Shown here in pieces: positions 16,021 through 25,405 of a stretch of 64,000 bases of DNA (position 1 is its first letter; every line of letters starts with the position of its first letter). Below the pieces are notes generated by a model. It was not told the origin of the DNA and searched no databases. It worked only from the letters and a program-made list of their open reading frames with translations. Both the position numbers and the translations under genes were made by a program. The stretch lies in the NCBI RefSeq assembly GCF_037949285.1, contig NZ_CP149927.1:414823-478822 (forward strand). Direction: 5' to 3'. The DNA is from Thioclava sp. GXIMD4216 (lineage in GTDB: Bacteria > Pseudomonadota > Alphaproteobacteria > Rhodobacterales > Rhodobacteraceae).

Positions 16021-16956
16021 TCAGGCCCCGACGGTCTCGGGGTGCGGGGACGGGACAAGATCGAATCCGACCTCTTTCGCGATCCGTTTGAGCGTATGCA
16101 ACCCGAGGGTTTGATACAGGAGCGGATTGCGTTCATGGGGGTCTTGCTCTGCCTCGATCACGATCCAGCCGTCATAGCCGTTCTGCCGGAGGATCCGCAG
16201 AAGCGGCGCGAAATCGACCGCGCCCTCCTGATCGCCGGGTACGGTGAACGCCCCCGCCCGCACGCCTTGCAGGAAGGAGAGGTTTTCAGCACGCACCTTG
16301 GCCGTGATCTCGGGGCGGATATTCTTGGCATGGAAATGCGCGACGCGCTTGATATGGCGGGCCAGCACCAGTGCCGGATCGCCACCGCCGAAGGCGCAAT
16401 GGCCCGCATCGAACAGCAGATGGGTTGCGGGACCAGTGGCGGCCATGAAAGCATCGATATCTGCGGGGCTTTCCACAACGGAGCCCATATGGTGATGGTA
16501 GGCCAGCGTCACGCCCTCGCCCGCCAGATAGGCCGCAAAAGCTTCCATCTTGGCACCGAACCCGGCCATTTCGACGGCGTTCAGCACGGGGCGGTCATTG
16601 ACGGGTGTCAGAGGCTGTCCGTGGACGGTATTGGAGCATTCGCACACGATGCAGACCTTGCAGCCATTGTGTTTGAGTTTGGCCAGATGCCCCTGAACGG
16701 CTGCGATTTCCTCTTCCACCGAGCGGGTCAGGAGTTCGGTGGAATACCAGCCCGAGATGAAAACGAGCCCGTATTGCGCCAGCAGACTGCGCAGGGCTTC
16801 GGGGTCGTCCTGCGGCCAGCGGTGGCCGTTCTCGATCCCGTCGAAGCCGATCAGACGGCCCGCCTCTTCGAGGATGCGGGCGGTGGGAATATCCGCACCG
16901 ATGGACTGGTCGTCATCATTGGCCCATGCGATGGGGTTGGTGCCGAATTTGATCAT
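16021..16956 (-). CDS. iolE: Myo-inosose-2 dehydratase
   Basis: 311 residues. Removes water from 2-keto-myo-inositol to give 3D-(3,5/4)-trihydroxycyclohexane-1,2-dione, step 2 of inositol catabolism. The N-terminus F-G-T-N-P-I-A-W-A-N-D-D is the IolE signature, followed by T-L-A-Y-H-H-H-M-G-S-V-V-E, F-D-A-G-H-C-A-F and H-F-H-A-K-N-I, which supply the metal ligands. Start ATG at 16956 with AAAAGGAGAG. Follows iolD after a 97-bp spacer full of hairpins. Confidence 0.93.
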   Translation of the reverse strand: MIKFGTNPIAWANDDDQSIGADIPTARILEEAGRLIGFDGIENGHRWPQDDPEALRSLLAQYGLVFISGWYSTELLTRSVEEEIAAVQGHLAKLKHNGCKVCIVCECSNTVHGQPLTPVNDRPVLNAVEMAGFGAKMEAFAAYLAGEGVTLAYHHHMGSVVESPADIDAFMAATGPATHLLFDAGHCAFGGGDPALVLARHIKRVAHFHAKNIRPEITAKVRAENLSFLQGVRAGAFTVPGDQEGAVDFAPLLRILRQNGYDGWIVIEAEQDPHERNPLLYQTLGLHTLKRIAKEVGFDLVPSPHPETVGA

Positions 16957-16980
16957 GGAACTCTCCTTTTACGGTTGCGG

Positions 16981-17044
16981 GCCGCGATTGGGGGCATCGA
17001 GCCCCCTGCACGCGGCGTCGGAGCCCCCCTGCGGGGGCCCTCCG
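16981..17044. repeat. Nested hairpins between iolD and iolE
   Basis: First structure 16981-17016: outer stem GCCGCG/CGCGGC enclosing inner stem GGGGGC/GCCCCC. Second structure 17019-17044: CGGAG/CTCCG enclosing CCCCC/GGGGG. Both lie wholly in the 97-bp spacer. Probably mRNA-stabilising or REP-like elements inside the operon. Confidence 0.7.
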
Positions 17045-17053
17045 GCGCGCATG

Positions 17054-18922
17054 TCAGTTGACGGTCTGCTGTCGGGTGATGTTGTCGATGTAACGCTGAT
17101 AGGCGGCGGCACGGTTGGGGGCGTGGCCCGTGGCGGGAATGGCGACATCCCAGAACTGCCCGGCCTCGCCGGCCGTGGTCTCGATACCGGTGCCGGGGAA
17201 GTCTTTTGCCGTGGTCTCGATCACGATCACGGTCGGGAGATCGCGGGTGCGGGCCAGTACCAGCTGCGCCTCCAGGTCCTTGATATCTTTCGCCTTCACC
17301 GCATATGCGCCCATGGATGCCGCATGAGCCGCATAATCAATCCGCGGCTGGGCCTCGATGGTGCAATCGACATACATATTGTTGAACGGATTGCCGCCGC
17401 AGCCCAGCGTCTGCAGGCGGTTGATACAGCCATAGCCCGCATTGTCGGTCAGCACCACGGTGAAGGGGATACGCCGCATCACCGCTGTGGCCAGTTCCGA
17501 ATTGGCCATCATATAGGAGCCGTCGCCCACAAAGCAGATCACCTCGCGGTCAGGATTGGCAAGTTTGAGCCCCATGCCGCCTGCGATCTCGTAGCCCATG
17601 CAGCTATAGCCATATTCCATGTGATAGCCGCCCTGCATTGGCTGCCAGAGCAGCTTGAGCGCGCCGGGCATGGTGCCGGCGGCGCACATCACGATGCTTT
17701 CGGGGGCGGCGCGCTGGACCGCACCGATGACTTCGGCATCAAGAGGGCGTTCGCCTGTCGCCCGCTCGTCGCTGCGGTCGCGGCAATGATGCGTCACAGC
17801 GCGCAGCCAATCCTCGCGCGCGCTCTGGTCGGCCTCCCCGGCGCGATACTCCCCAAGCCCTGCCGTAAGCGCCGCGAGCGCCACTTTGGCATCGGCCATC
17901 AGGGGCTCGGCCCCATGTTTCACCGCATCATAGGCCGCGACATTGATCGACAGACGCCTTGCCCCGGGATTGGCAAAAAGCGTGCGCGAGCCAGTGGTGA
18001 AATCCTGCAGCCGCGTGCCGATCCCGATCACCAGATCAGCGCGGCGCGAGGCGGCATTGGCGGCAGCCGAGCCATCGACACCGGAGGCGCCAAAATTCAT
18101 CGGGTGGAATTGCGAGAGCGCCGACTTGCCCGCCTGCGTCTCGACGACGGGGATATTGTGGCGGGTGGCAAACTCGGCCAGCATGGCCTCGGCCCGGGAA
18201 TAGATCACCCCGCCGCCTGCGACGATGACAGGGCTTCGTGCCGCGCGGATCATCGCAATGGCGTTTTCCAGCTCGCGCGCATCGGGCGCGGGGCGGCGGA
18301 TATGCCAGGTTCTGGGGGTGAAGAATTCGGCCGGGTACTCATAGGGTTCCGATTGCACATCCTGACAGAAGGCCAGCGTGACGGGGCCACAGGAGGCCGG
18401 ATCGGTCATTGTGGCCAGCGCGCGGGGGAGCGCTGTAAGCAGATGTTCGGGCCGCGTGATCCGGTCGTAATAGCGCGAAACGGGGCGCAGGCAGTCATTG
18501 GCCGAGAGCGTGCCATCCTCGAAGGCTTCGACCTGTTGCAGCACCGGATCGGGGCGGCGATTGGCGAAGACGTCACCGGGGATCAGCAGGATCGGCAGGC
18601 GGTTCACATGCGCAAGTGCTGCCGCCGTGACGAGATTGGTGGCCCCCGGCCCGATGGAGGAGGTCACCGCCATCGCGCGGCGGCGGGCCAGTCCCTTGCT
18701 ATAGGCCAGCGCCGTATGGGCCATCGTCTGTTCATTCTGGCCGCGCCATGTCGGGAAATCTGCACCGATCTCCTCGAGCGCCTGCCCCAAGCCCGCGACA
18801 TTGCCGTGGCCGAAGATCGCCCAGATCCCCTCGATATACCGCTCGCCCTCGGGCGTCAGCTGCACGCTGAGCCATTTTACCATCGCCTGTGCGGCGGTCA
18901 TACGGATCGTGCCCATAGTCAT
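17054..18922 (-). CDS. iolD: 3D-(3,5/4)-trihydroxycyclohexane-1,2-dione hydrolase (ThDP-dependent)
   Basis: 622 residues. Cleaves the cyclic dione to 5-deoxy-D-glucuronate using thiamine diphosphate. The three domains of the acetolactate-synthase superfamily are present. The N-terminal pyrimidine-binding domain carries I-F-G-H-G-N-V-A-G. The C-terminal PP domain has the ThDP motif V-G-D-G-S-Y through L-T-D-N-A-G-Y-G. The annotated ATG at 18922 sits only 1-2 nt after AAGGAAG; the ATG two codons later (18916) has a better-spaced site and may be the real start. Between iolC and iolE. Confidence 0.93.
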   Translation of the reverse strand: MTMGTIRMTAAQAMVKWLSVQLTPEGERYIEGIWAIFGHGNVAGLGQALEEIGADFPTWRGQNEQTMAHTALAYSKGLARRRAMAVTSSIGPGATNLVTAAALAHVNRLPILLIPGDVFANRRPDPVLQQVEAFEDGTLSANDCLRPVSRYYDRITRPEHLLTALPRALATMTDPASCGPVTLAFCQDVQSEPYEYPAEFFTPRTWHIRRPAPDARELENAIAMIRAARSPVIVAGGGVIYSRAEAMLAEFATRHNIPVVETQAGKSALSQFHPMNFGASGVDGSAAANAASRRADLVIGIGTRLQDFTTGSRTLFANPGARRLSINVAAYDAVKHGAEPLMADAKVALAALTAGLGEYRAGEADQSAREDWLRAVTHHCRDRSDERATGERPLDAEVIGAVQRAAPESIVMCAAGTMPGALKLLWQPMQGGYHMEYGYSCMGYEIAGGMGLKLANPDREVICFVGDGSYMMANSELATAVMRRIPFTVVLTDNAGYGCINRLQTLGCGGNPFNNMYVDCTIEAQPRIDYAAHAASMGAYAVKAKDIKDLEAQLVLARTRDLPTVIVIETTAKDFPGTGIETTAGEAGQFWDVAIPATGHAPNRAAAYQRYIDNITRQQTVN

Positions 18923-18971
18923 CTTCCTTTGCTGTGCCCCCGTTCAAGGGGCCCCGTCTTCGGGTGGGGGT

Positions 18972-19008
18972 CGCGCGCGCCGCAGGGATTGACCCCGCGG
19001 CGCGCGCG
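18972..19008. repeat. GC-rich 12-bp-stem hairpin between iolC and iolD
   Basis: CGCGCGCGCCGC pairs with GCGGCGCGCGCG across a 13-nt loop. Part of a 128-bp spacer that also contains smaller hairpins. Probably an intercistronic mRNA structure. Confidence 0.7.
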
Positions 19009-19050
19009 CATCGGCGGCTTCGCCCCCGCTGGGGCGCGCCGGTGCTGTGG

Positions 19051-20976
19051 CTATTCGGCAGCAACAGCGGTCGCTGCCGCCCGCGCCTTGTCCCAGATAT
19101 CTGCGAGACGGGCATAACGGGTGGCCATTTCGGCCACGGCCTCGTCATCCCCCATCCGTCCCGCCAACCAGTCACGCGCCACAGAGCCGAAGATCGTGCG
19201 GCCCACGGCAAAGCCCTTGACCAGCGGAAAGCCTGCGGCGATCTCGAAGCTTGCCGCCAGTTCGGCTTCGGGCGCATCCAGCCCCAGTACGACAATGCCA
19301 CGGGTATGGCGGTCATATGCCTCGATGGCATCGCAGGCCTTAGCCCATCCGGCCTGCGATGCCAAAGGCTCCAGCTTCCACCAATCGGGATAGATCCCTT
19401 CGGCATAGAAGCGCCGGATCAGATGGGCCGTGGTGTCGTCATCGGTCGCGGCCACTTTCGACGGGATGATCTCGAGCAGGAATTCGAGGTTGTTCCGCCG
19501 CGCGGCCACATAGAGTTTACGGACCCGATCCAGTTGTCTGGCCCAGATGTCGGCATCATCCTCGGGGTGGCAGAAACACAGCACTTTCACCACATTCTCG
19601 CGCGCCCATTCCTTCAGCCCGCCACAATCGGGGCCAAGCTCGGGTTCAAGCTCCAGCGGACGCGAGCCGGGCCATTCGCAGGGACGCCCGATCCACAGGC
19701 CCGTGCCCGAGGCCGCATGCAACGCACGGCGACCGATACGGTTGTCGCACAGTATCCCGTAGCCCGAGCGGCCTTGCTGGACCTTCAGCGCGGCCTCAAG
19801 GCAAAGCTCTTTGAAAGCGCCCCCCTTCTTCAGCGTATAGCCCTCCATCTCTTCAAGCTGCATACGGTGGTCGAAGGCAAAGACCCGCATCTCCGAGAAA
19901 TCACCGCCATGACTGCGATGGCGGTTGGTGGCCCAATGGATCTGCTCGAGATCGCGGTCATTGCGCAGATCGGGCTGTGTGACGCCGCGGCTCAGGAAGA
20001 AGTCGAGTTCTTCAAGCGAGGGATAGGCCGGCGTGCAGCCGTGGCGCGAGACAGCAAAGGCCCCGCAGGCATTGGCATATTCCAGCGCCTTGGGCCAGGT
20101 TTCGCCCTCCAGCCAGCCCTTGAGAAGCCCCGAGAAGAACCCGTCGCCCGCGCCCAGCACATTGAACACCTCAATCGGGAAGCCGGGGCCGGTCTGGCCC
20201 CCGTCTAGGCTGTCGGGGATCGCGCCTTCAAAGGCCGCAGCGCCCGCCGCCCCGCGTTTGCAGATCAGCGTGGCGTTCGACACCGCCCGCACAGCCTTGA
20301 GCGCCGCGATGGTGTCGGTCGTGCCGCCCGCGATGTGGAACTCTTCTTCCGTGCCCACGATCAGGTCGAAATAATGCAGGCTCTTCTGTAGCTTGGCGGT
20401 AACAGCGGCAGATTCCACAAAGCGGCTTTCGCCCTCGCCATGACCTGCCACCCCCCAGAGGTTCGGACGGTAATCGATATCGAGCGCCGTCTTTGCACCA
20501 TACTGCCGCGCCAGCTTCAGCGCCTTCAGGGTCGCCGCTTCCGTTTTGGGGTTCGACAGATGGGTGCCCGTGGCCAGAACCGAGCGCGTCCGGGCAATCA
20601 GCCCCTCCTCGATATCCGCCTCGCACAGGGCCATATCGGCGCAATTCTCGCGGTAGAAGATCAGCGGGAACTGTTCCTCGTCACGGATGCCGAGGATGAC
20701 CAGCGCCGTCAGACGCTCGGGATCGGTGCTCACCCCCTCGACATTCACCCCGTGGCGCATAAGCTCCTCTCGGATGAAGCGGCCCATATGCTCGTCGCCC
20801 ACCCGCGTGATCAGCCCCGAGCGCAGCCCCAGACGCGCCGTGCCGCAAGCGATATTGGTCGGGCTGCCCCCGATATATTTCTCGAAAGACCCCATATCTT
20901 CCAGACGGCCCCCGATCTGAGAGCCATAAAGATCAACGCCCGCGCGACCGATCGTGATTACATCCAACGTCTTCAT
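19051..20976 (-). CDS. iolC: 5-dehydro-2-deoxygluconokinase fused to DUF2090 aldolase-like domain
   Basis: 641 residues. Residues 1-320 are a PfkB/ribokinase-family kinase that phosphorylates 5-dehydro-2-deoxy-D-gluconate; G-G-S-P-T-N-I-A near the N-terminus binds substrate and G-A-G-D-G-F-F-S-G carries the catalytic Asp. Residues from about 345 form a DUF2090 domain (M-R-V-F-A-F-D-H-R opening), an aldolase-like barrel often fused to IolC in proteobacteria and proposed to act on the phosphorylated product. ATG at 20976 with AGGGAGG. A standalone IolC is about half this length, so the fusion is clear. Confidence 0.92.
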   Translation of the reverse strand: MKTLDVITIGRAGVDLYGSQIGGRLEDMGSFEKYIGGSPTNIACGTARLGLRSGLITRVGDEHMGRFIREELMRHGVNVEGVSTDPERLTALVILGIRDEEQFPLIFYRENCADMALCEADIEEGLIARTRSVLATGTHLSNPKTEAATLKALKLARQYGAKTALDIDYRPNLWGVAGHGEGESRFVESAAVTAKLQKSLHYFDLIVGTEEEFHIAGGTTDTIAALKAVRAVSNATLICKRGAAGAAAFEGAIPDSLDGGQTGPGFPIEVFNVLGAGDGFFSGLLKGWLEGETWPKALEYANACGAFAVSRHGCTPAYPSLEELDFFLSRGVTQPDLRNDRDLEQIHWATNRHRSHGGDFSEMRVFAFDHRMQLEEMEGYTLKKGGAFKELCLEAALKVQQGRSGYGILCDNRIGRRALHAASGTGLWIGRPCEWPGSRPLELEPELGPDCGGLKEWARENVVKVLCFCHPEDDADIWARQLDRVRKLYVAARRNNLEFLLEIIPSKVAATDDDTTAHLIRRFYAEGIYPDWWKLEPLASQAGWAKACDAIEAYDRHTRGIVVLGLDAPEAELAASFEIAAGFPLVKGFAVGRTIFGSVARDWLAGRMGDDEAVAEMATRYARLADIWDKARAAATAVAAE

Positions 20977-21019
20977 AAGTCCCTCCCTGCGATCCGGCCT
21001 CCTCCGGCGGATCACGTTT

Positions 21020-22132
21020 TTAGAGTTCAATCCATTGCCCGCCCGAGCGCGCCATTGCATGGATCACCGTCTCGATCTCGTGGCCACGGGCAAAATCCGG
21101 CCCGCATGCAGGGCCGCCCGCAATGGCCTGTAACAGGTCGCGCGCCTCGACCACTTTCTGTTCGTTAAAGCCGAAATTGTGACCCGCTGCGGGACAGAAT
21201 GCGCCGAAATCGGGCTGATCCGGCCCTGTCAGGTGGCGGGTAAACCCCGCCTCACCACGCCTGTGCAGCCAGAATTCGTTCATATGTTCCTGATCGAACC
21301 GCAGGCTGCCAAGGCTGCCGTGGATCTCCCATGCCAGATGGCATTTGCGCCCCCGCGCCACGCGCGAGGTGGCAAACGAGCCCTGTGCCCCCGATGCAAA
21401 GCGCAACATCGCCATTGCGCTATCCTCGTTTTCCACCGGTGTCATGCCCGTGGCCGAGGGGCGTTCGGGGATCGCGATATGGGTCTGCGCGCAGAGCCCC
21501 GCAACCGGCCCCATCAGTGCGATCATCTGGCTGACCAGATGGCAACCAAGATCGCCCAACGCGCCCAGCCCCCCGTCTTGCAGCGTATGCCGCCAGGACC
21601 AGGGCAGATCGGGATCTGCCGCGTAATCCTCGTCATAGACGCCTCGGAAGCTGTAAAGCTGCCCCAGCGCGCCGTCCTCGACCAGCGCACGCATCGCCTG
21701 AAACGCCGGAGAACGCAGATAGTTATAGCCCAGCATCGTCACCAGATCGGGGCGGGAGGCGGCAGATGCGGCCATTTGCGCGGCCTCATTCAGCGTCAGC
21801 GCCATCGGCTTTTCCAGCCAGACATGCTTGCCCGCCTCCAGCGCGGCACAGGCCAGCGGCAGATGCAGGCCGTTCGGGACGGTGATCGACACCACATCCA
21901 CCAACGGGTCCTCCATCACGCTCTGCCACGCCTCGCTGCTGCGGGCAAAGCCGAATTGCGGGGCCAAGGCGCGCGCCCTGTCGGGGACCGCATCACACAG
22001 CACTTCCAGCCGCGGGCGCGCACCGCCAAACACGGTGGCCACATTGTTCCACGCCATTGCGTGACATTTCCCCATGAAACCCGTGCCGATCAGGGCCACC
22101 CCCAACGGGGTTTCGGGCAGCATCGCCGTCAT
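21020..22132 (-). CDS. Gfo/Idh/MocA-family NAD(P)-dependent oxidoreductase
   Basis: 370 residues. N-terminal Rossmann domain with [11 protein letters not shown] and the family motif W-L-E-K-P-M-A-L, then the alpha/beta C-terminal domain with [11 protein letters not shown] at 22132 with GGAGA upstream. It lies between the ABC transporter and iolC, so it probably oxidises a different inositol isomer (such as scyllo- or D-chiro-inositol) or a derivative, alongside IolG at 25406-26425. Exact substrate not deducible. Confidence 0.82.
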   Translation of the reverse strand: MTAMLPETPLGVALIGTGFMGKCHAMAWNNVATVFGGARPRLEVLCDAVPDRARALAPQFGFARSSEAWQSVMEDPLVDVVSITVPNGLHLPLACAALEAGKHVWLEKPMALTLNEAAQMAASAASRPDLVTMLGYNYLRSPAFQAMRALVEDGALGQLYSFRGVYDEDYAADPDLPWSWRHTLQDGGLGALGDLGCHLVSQMIALMGPVAGLCAQTHIAIPERPSATGMTPVENEDSAMAMLRFASGAQGSFATSRVARGRKCHLAWEIHGSLGSLRFDQEHMNEFWLHRRGEAGFTRHLTGPDQPDFGAFCPAAGHNFGFNEQKVVEARDLLQAIAGGPACGPDFARGHEIETVIHAMARSGGQWIEL

Positions 22133-22196
22133 GACGGTCTCCGTTCTGCGCTGGATTTTCGGATGCCTCCGGGCAAAGCTGCCCGAAGGCCGTGGC

Positions 22197-23021
22197 CTAG
22201 ATGGTGCCGCCAAGCGACCCTTCGAGGCTGGCCAGTTCCTGCCCGCCCGCCATCAGGTCCTGCAACTCGGCAGAGCTGATCTTGCCACGCTCCGCCGTGC
22301 CCAGTGTCTGGCCACGATTGAGCACGGTAAAACGATCCCCCACCGCCATGGCATGGCGCACATTATGCGAGATGAAGACCACCCCCACACCCTGCGCCCG
22401 CACACGGTCGATCGTGGCCAGCACATTGGAGGTCTGGCGCACCCCCAACGCCGAGGTCGGCTCGTCAAGGATCAGCACCTTCGCCCCGAAATAGACCGCG
22501 CGGGCAATCGCCACTGTCTGCCGCTCGCCGCCCGAAAGCGTGCCCACCGCCTGATCGGGGGCGCGCAGATTGATGCCCATCTTGCGCATCTCTTCCATCG
22601 TGATCTGGTTGGCGCTCTCGATATCGAGCCGCTTGAGAAGCCCCCGCCCCTTGGTCGGCTCGCGCCCCATGAAGAAATTGCGGGTGACCGACATCAGCGG
22701 GATCATCGCCAGATCCTGAAACACCGTGGCAATCCCCGCCTCCATCGCGTCACGCGGGCTGTTGAAGGACAGGGGCTTGTTGTCAAAGGTGATCGTGCCG
22801 GATGTGGGCCTGTGCACGCCCGACATGGTCTTGATAAAGGTCGACTTCCCCGCCCCGTTATCGCCCAGAAGGCAGTGACATTCTCCGGGGCGCACATTGA
22901 AGGTCACCCCGTTCAGTGCGATGACATTGCCGAAATGCTTGGTGATGTCTTTCATCTCGATGATCGGGGCCTGCGCCTCGGCCACGGAGCCATGATGGAA
23001 CTTGCTATCCTGAAGGGTCAT
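22197..23021 (-). CDS. Sugar ABC transporter ATP-binding protein (single NBD, FrcA type)
   Basis: 274 residues with one nucleotide-binding domain: Walker [10 protein letters not shown], signature L-S-G-G-E-R-Q, Walker [12 protein letters not shown]. Most CUT2 sugar importers use a double-length ATPase, so the single domain groups it with FrcA-like proteins. Its ATG follows the permease stop after 1 bp. Likely energises uptake of inositol, judged from its place inside the iol operon. Confidence 0.87.
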   Translation of the reverse strand: MTLQDSKFHHGSVAEAQAPIIEMKDITKHFGNVIALNGVTFNVRPGECHCLLGDNGAGKSTFIKTMSGVHRPTSGTITFDNKPLSFNSPRDAMEAGIATVFQDLAMIPLMSVTRNFFMGREPTKGRGLLKRLDIESANQITMEEMRKMGINLRAPDQAVGTLSGGERQTVAIARAVYFGAKVLILDEPTSALGVRQTSNVLATIDRVRAQGVGVVFISHNVRHAMAVGDRFTVLNRGQTLGTAERGKISSAELQDLMAGGQELASLEGSLGGTI

Positions 23022-23022
23022 C

Positions 23023-24129
23023 TCAACGCTCCCCCGTCACACGTTTGCGGATCACATTGTTGAAGACCACAGCAATCAGCAGCATTGCGCCAAGGAACAC
23101 CTGGAACCAGTCCTGATCGAAATTGGTATAGGTCAGGCCGATGGTCACCATGCCGAAGATGATCGCCCCGAAGAAAGCCCCGATCGCCGAGCCATAGCCC
23201 CCCGTCAGCAGACAGCCCCCGATCACGGCGGCAATGATCGCCTCGAATTCTTTCTGGAACCCGCGACGGGCATCGGTCGAGCCGGCATCGATCACGGTGA
23301 TGATGGCCACAAGGCTTGCCGCCACAGCCGTCAGCATGAAAAGCGAGATCTTGACCTTGCGCACCGGAACGCCGGAATTCTTCGCGGCGTTGCTGTCGCC
23401 GCCCGTGGCAAAGATCCAGTTCCCGACAGGCGTGCGCAGCAGGATATAGGTTGCCACCAGCGCCAGCCCGATAAACCACAGCACCTCGACCGGAACGCCC
23501 GGCACTTTCGGTGCGCCGGATTTGAAACTGTCGATCAGGCCCGCTTTGGCAGCCCAGGCAAACAGGCCCTGAAAGGCATCGTCCGAAAAGACCGGGGTCA
23601 GGACATCCCCCTCGACCGCCTCACGCACACCGCGCAGCTGGGTCGAGCCGCCGGTAAACAGCTTCAGCCCCACCAGCGCCAGACCGCGCAGGATGAACAG
23701 CCCCGCCAGCGTCACGATGAAGGACGGCAGCCCCGTGCGCATCACGATGGCCCCATTCGCCGCCCCGATCGCTGCGGCAAATATCATGGTCAGCGGGATC
23801 GAGAAGATCAGCGGCAACCCCAGATTGACGGTGAAAACCCCGAAGATCATGCCCGCAAAGCCGACCATCGACCCGATGGACAGGTCGAATTCGCCGCCGA
23901 TCATCAGCATGGCTGCGGCAATCCCCAAAATCCCGAGCTGGGCCGAGGGCGTGAGGAAGTTCATGATACCGGACAATGTGAACATCGTCCCATCGGCGGT
24001 CAGCAGGAAGAACAGCGTCACGAGGATCAGCCCCCCGATCGCGCCCAGTTCCGGTCGTTTCATGAGTTTGGTGGCAAACGACTCGGATTTGATCCGTTCG
24101 TCCGCCGCAATGGTGGCGTCCGTTGGCAT
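23023..24129 (-). CDS. Sugar ABC transporter permease (CUT2/FrcC type)
   Basis: 368 residues, about 8-10 transmembrane helices. It carries the ribose-type permease segments [23 protein letters not shown] and [16 protein letters not shown], which include the CUT2 family hallmarks G-x-F-D-L-S-x-G and G-x-x-L-x-G-G. Forms the inner-membrane channel with the adjacent ATPase. Overlap with the ATPase start is tight (1-bp gap). Probably an inositol importer. Confidence 0.87.
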   Translation of the reverse strand: MPTDATIAADERIKSESFATKLMKRPELGAIGGLILVTLFFLLTADGTMFTLSGIMNFLTPSAQLGILGIAAAMLMIGGEFDLSIGSMVGFAGMIFGVFTVNLGLPLIFSIPLTMIFAAAIGAANGAIVMRTGLPSFIVTLAGLFILRGLALVGLKLFTGGSTQLRGVREAVEGDVLTPVFSDDAFQGLFAWAAKAGLIDSFKSGAPKVPGVPVEVLWFIGLALVATYILLRTPVGNWIFATGGDSNAAKNSGVPVRKVKISLFMLTAVAASLVAIITVIDAGSTDARRGFQKEFEAIIAAVIGGCLLTGGYGSAIGAFFGAIIFGMVTIGLTYTNFDQDWFQVFLGAMLLIAVVFNNVIRKRVTGER

Positions 24130-24211
24130 GAATCCCTCCCATCATGCAGTCAGTTTTGGAGATAGCGGCCACAATCATGCTGTAGCCTGCCCTATGGCGT
24201 GGTGGTCATGG

Positions 24212-24230
24212 CAGAGCCGCGAAGGCTCTG
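24212..24230. repeat. Hairpin in the binding-protein/permease spacer
   Basis: CAGAGCC/GGCTCTG with a 5-nt GCGAA loop. With the stem at 24279-24309 it fills the 189-bp spacer. Likely part of the post-binding-protein attenuation or stabilisation region. Confidence 0.55.
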
Positions 24231-24278
24231 TATGTGACGCGCGGCCCTGAAACCGGCAGGTGTTCGGGGCGTGTCGCG

Positions 24279-24309
24279 CCGGATGCCCGGCACGGGGCCG
24301 GACATCCGG
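24279..24309 (-). terminator. Hairpin just after the binding-protein gene
   Basis: CCGGATG/CATCCGG outer stem with an inner GC-rich CCGGC/GCCGG pair, 9 bp downstream of the binding-protein stop. Placement and absence of a T-run suggest an mRNA-stabilising structure giving more binding protein than permease, not a full terminator. Confidence 0.5.
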
Positions 24310-24318
24310 TTCCGAAAC

Positions 24319-25236
24319 TTAGCGGATTCCCTTGGCCGCAAGGTCGATGACCTGCGCGGCCTTGTCTTTGGTGATCAGGTTCGGCCCCGAGGGCACGTCC
24401 CCTGCAGGCATCAACCCGTATTTGGCATGCAGCGCAAGGAAGGAGACCGGCAGATAGCCCTGCAGGAACTGCTGCTGGTCGATCGCGAAAGCGGCATCGC
24501 CATCGGCCACCGATTGCAGGAAGGACGACGACATGTCGAAGGTCGCCACCAGCACATCATCGCGCCCAAGGGCCTTTACCGCCTTCACGGCAGGCTCCCC
24601 CACAAGCGGTGCCGAAAGACTGAGAACCGTGTTCACATCCGGATCGGATTCCAGCGCCGCACGCACCTTTGCCTGCACCTCTGCCGGATCGGTCATGGTC
24701 GGGATCACCGCAACCGGATGACCGAACCCTTCGGCAAAACCAGCGCAGCGCTGATCAAGCGAGACATTACCCACTTCCTGATTGACGCAGATGCCCTTGG
24801 TGCCGCCCATTTCCGACAGCTTCTCGCCTGCCGCCTTGCCCGCGTCGAATTCGGACTGGCCGACATGCAAAAGCGCGCCAAGCTGCTTGGACACATCGCC
24901 CCCCGAATTCATCGAGATGACGGGGATCCCCGCATCGACCGCGCGTTTGATCGACGGACCAAGCGCATCCGCATCGGGAATACTGACCACAAGCCCGTCC
25001 GGCTCCTGATTGACAGCGGCATCGATCAACTGGCTCATCTGCACCATATCGAAGGTTTCCGGCGAACGGAAATCGACAGTGACGCCGGTATCCTTGGCCG
25101 CCTCGACCGCGCCATTCTTCACAACCGACCAGAACGGGTCATTGGCCTGACCGTGGCTGACAACGATGATCTCTTGCGCCATCGCGGCACCGGCCATCAT
25201 GGCGCTCAGAGCGACCGTAGCAAAAAGGGTCTTCAT
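24319..25236 (-). CDS. Periplasmic sugar-binding protein (inositol-type)
   Basis: 305 residues, peripla_BP_4 family. A signal peptide (M-K-T-L-F-A-T-V-A-L-S-A-M-M-A-G-A-A-M-A, cleavage before Q-E) directs it to the periplasm. Two lobes follow, with typical stretches G-Q-A-N-D-P-F-W-S-V-V-K-N-G, P-D-G-L-V-V-S-I-P-D and V-A-T-F-D. ATG at 25236 with GGGAGGAGAAAGC. It sits between iolG and the permease, so it most likely captures myo-inositol. A fructose- or ribose-type ligand cannot be excluded from sequence alone. Confidence 0.87.
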   Translation of the reverse strand: MKTLFATVALSAMMAGAAMAQEIIVVSHGQANDPFWSVVKNGAVEAAKDTGVTVDFRSPETFDMVQMSQLIDAAVNQEPDGLVVSIPDADALGPSIKRAVDAGIPVISMNSGGDVSKQLGALLHVGQSEFDAGKAAGEKLSEMGGTKGICVNQEVGNVSLDQRCAGFAEGFGHPVAVIPTMTDPAEVQAKVRAALESDPDVNTVLSLSAPLVGEPAVKAVKALGRDDVLVATFDMSSSFLQSVADGDAAFAIDQQQFLQGYLPVSFLALHAKYGLMPAGDVPSGPNLITKDKAAQVIDLAAKGIR

Positions 25237-25330
25237 GCTTTCTCCTCCCAAAAAGGTCTTGGGCAGGGCGTGCCTCGCCGCCACCCGCATATGCTGGCAA
25301 AGCCGGAGGGCAGATTAACCCCGCCTCTCC

Positions 25331-25381
25331 CCGTGCGGCCGTTCCCCGAACCGGCTCCTCTTCCGGTGCAGGCCCGCACGG
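25331..25381. repeat. Long-range hairpin between iolG and the binding-protein gene
   Basis: CCGTGCGG (25331-25338) pairs with CCGCACGG (25374-25381), enclosing a smaller ACCGG/CCGGT stem. It lies in the 169-bp gap that separates iolG from the transporter genes and could modulate read-through or protect the mRNA. Confidence 0.55.
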
Positions 25382-25405
25382 AGCCACTTTTCTAACGGCG
25401 GGGCC

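Noticed and set aside
16739..19117. 792-codon plus-strand frame
   Set aside because: Antisense to iolE and iolD, with no recognisable protein features.
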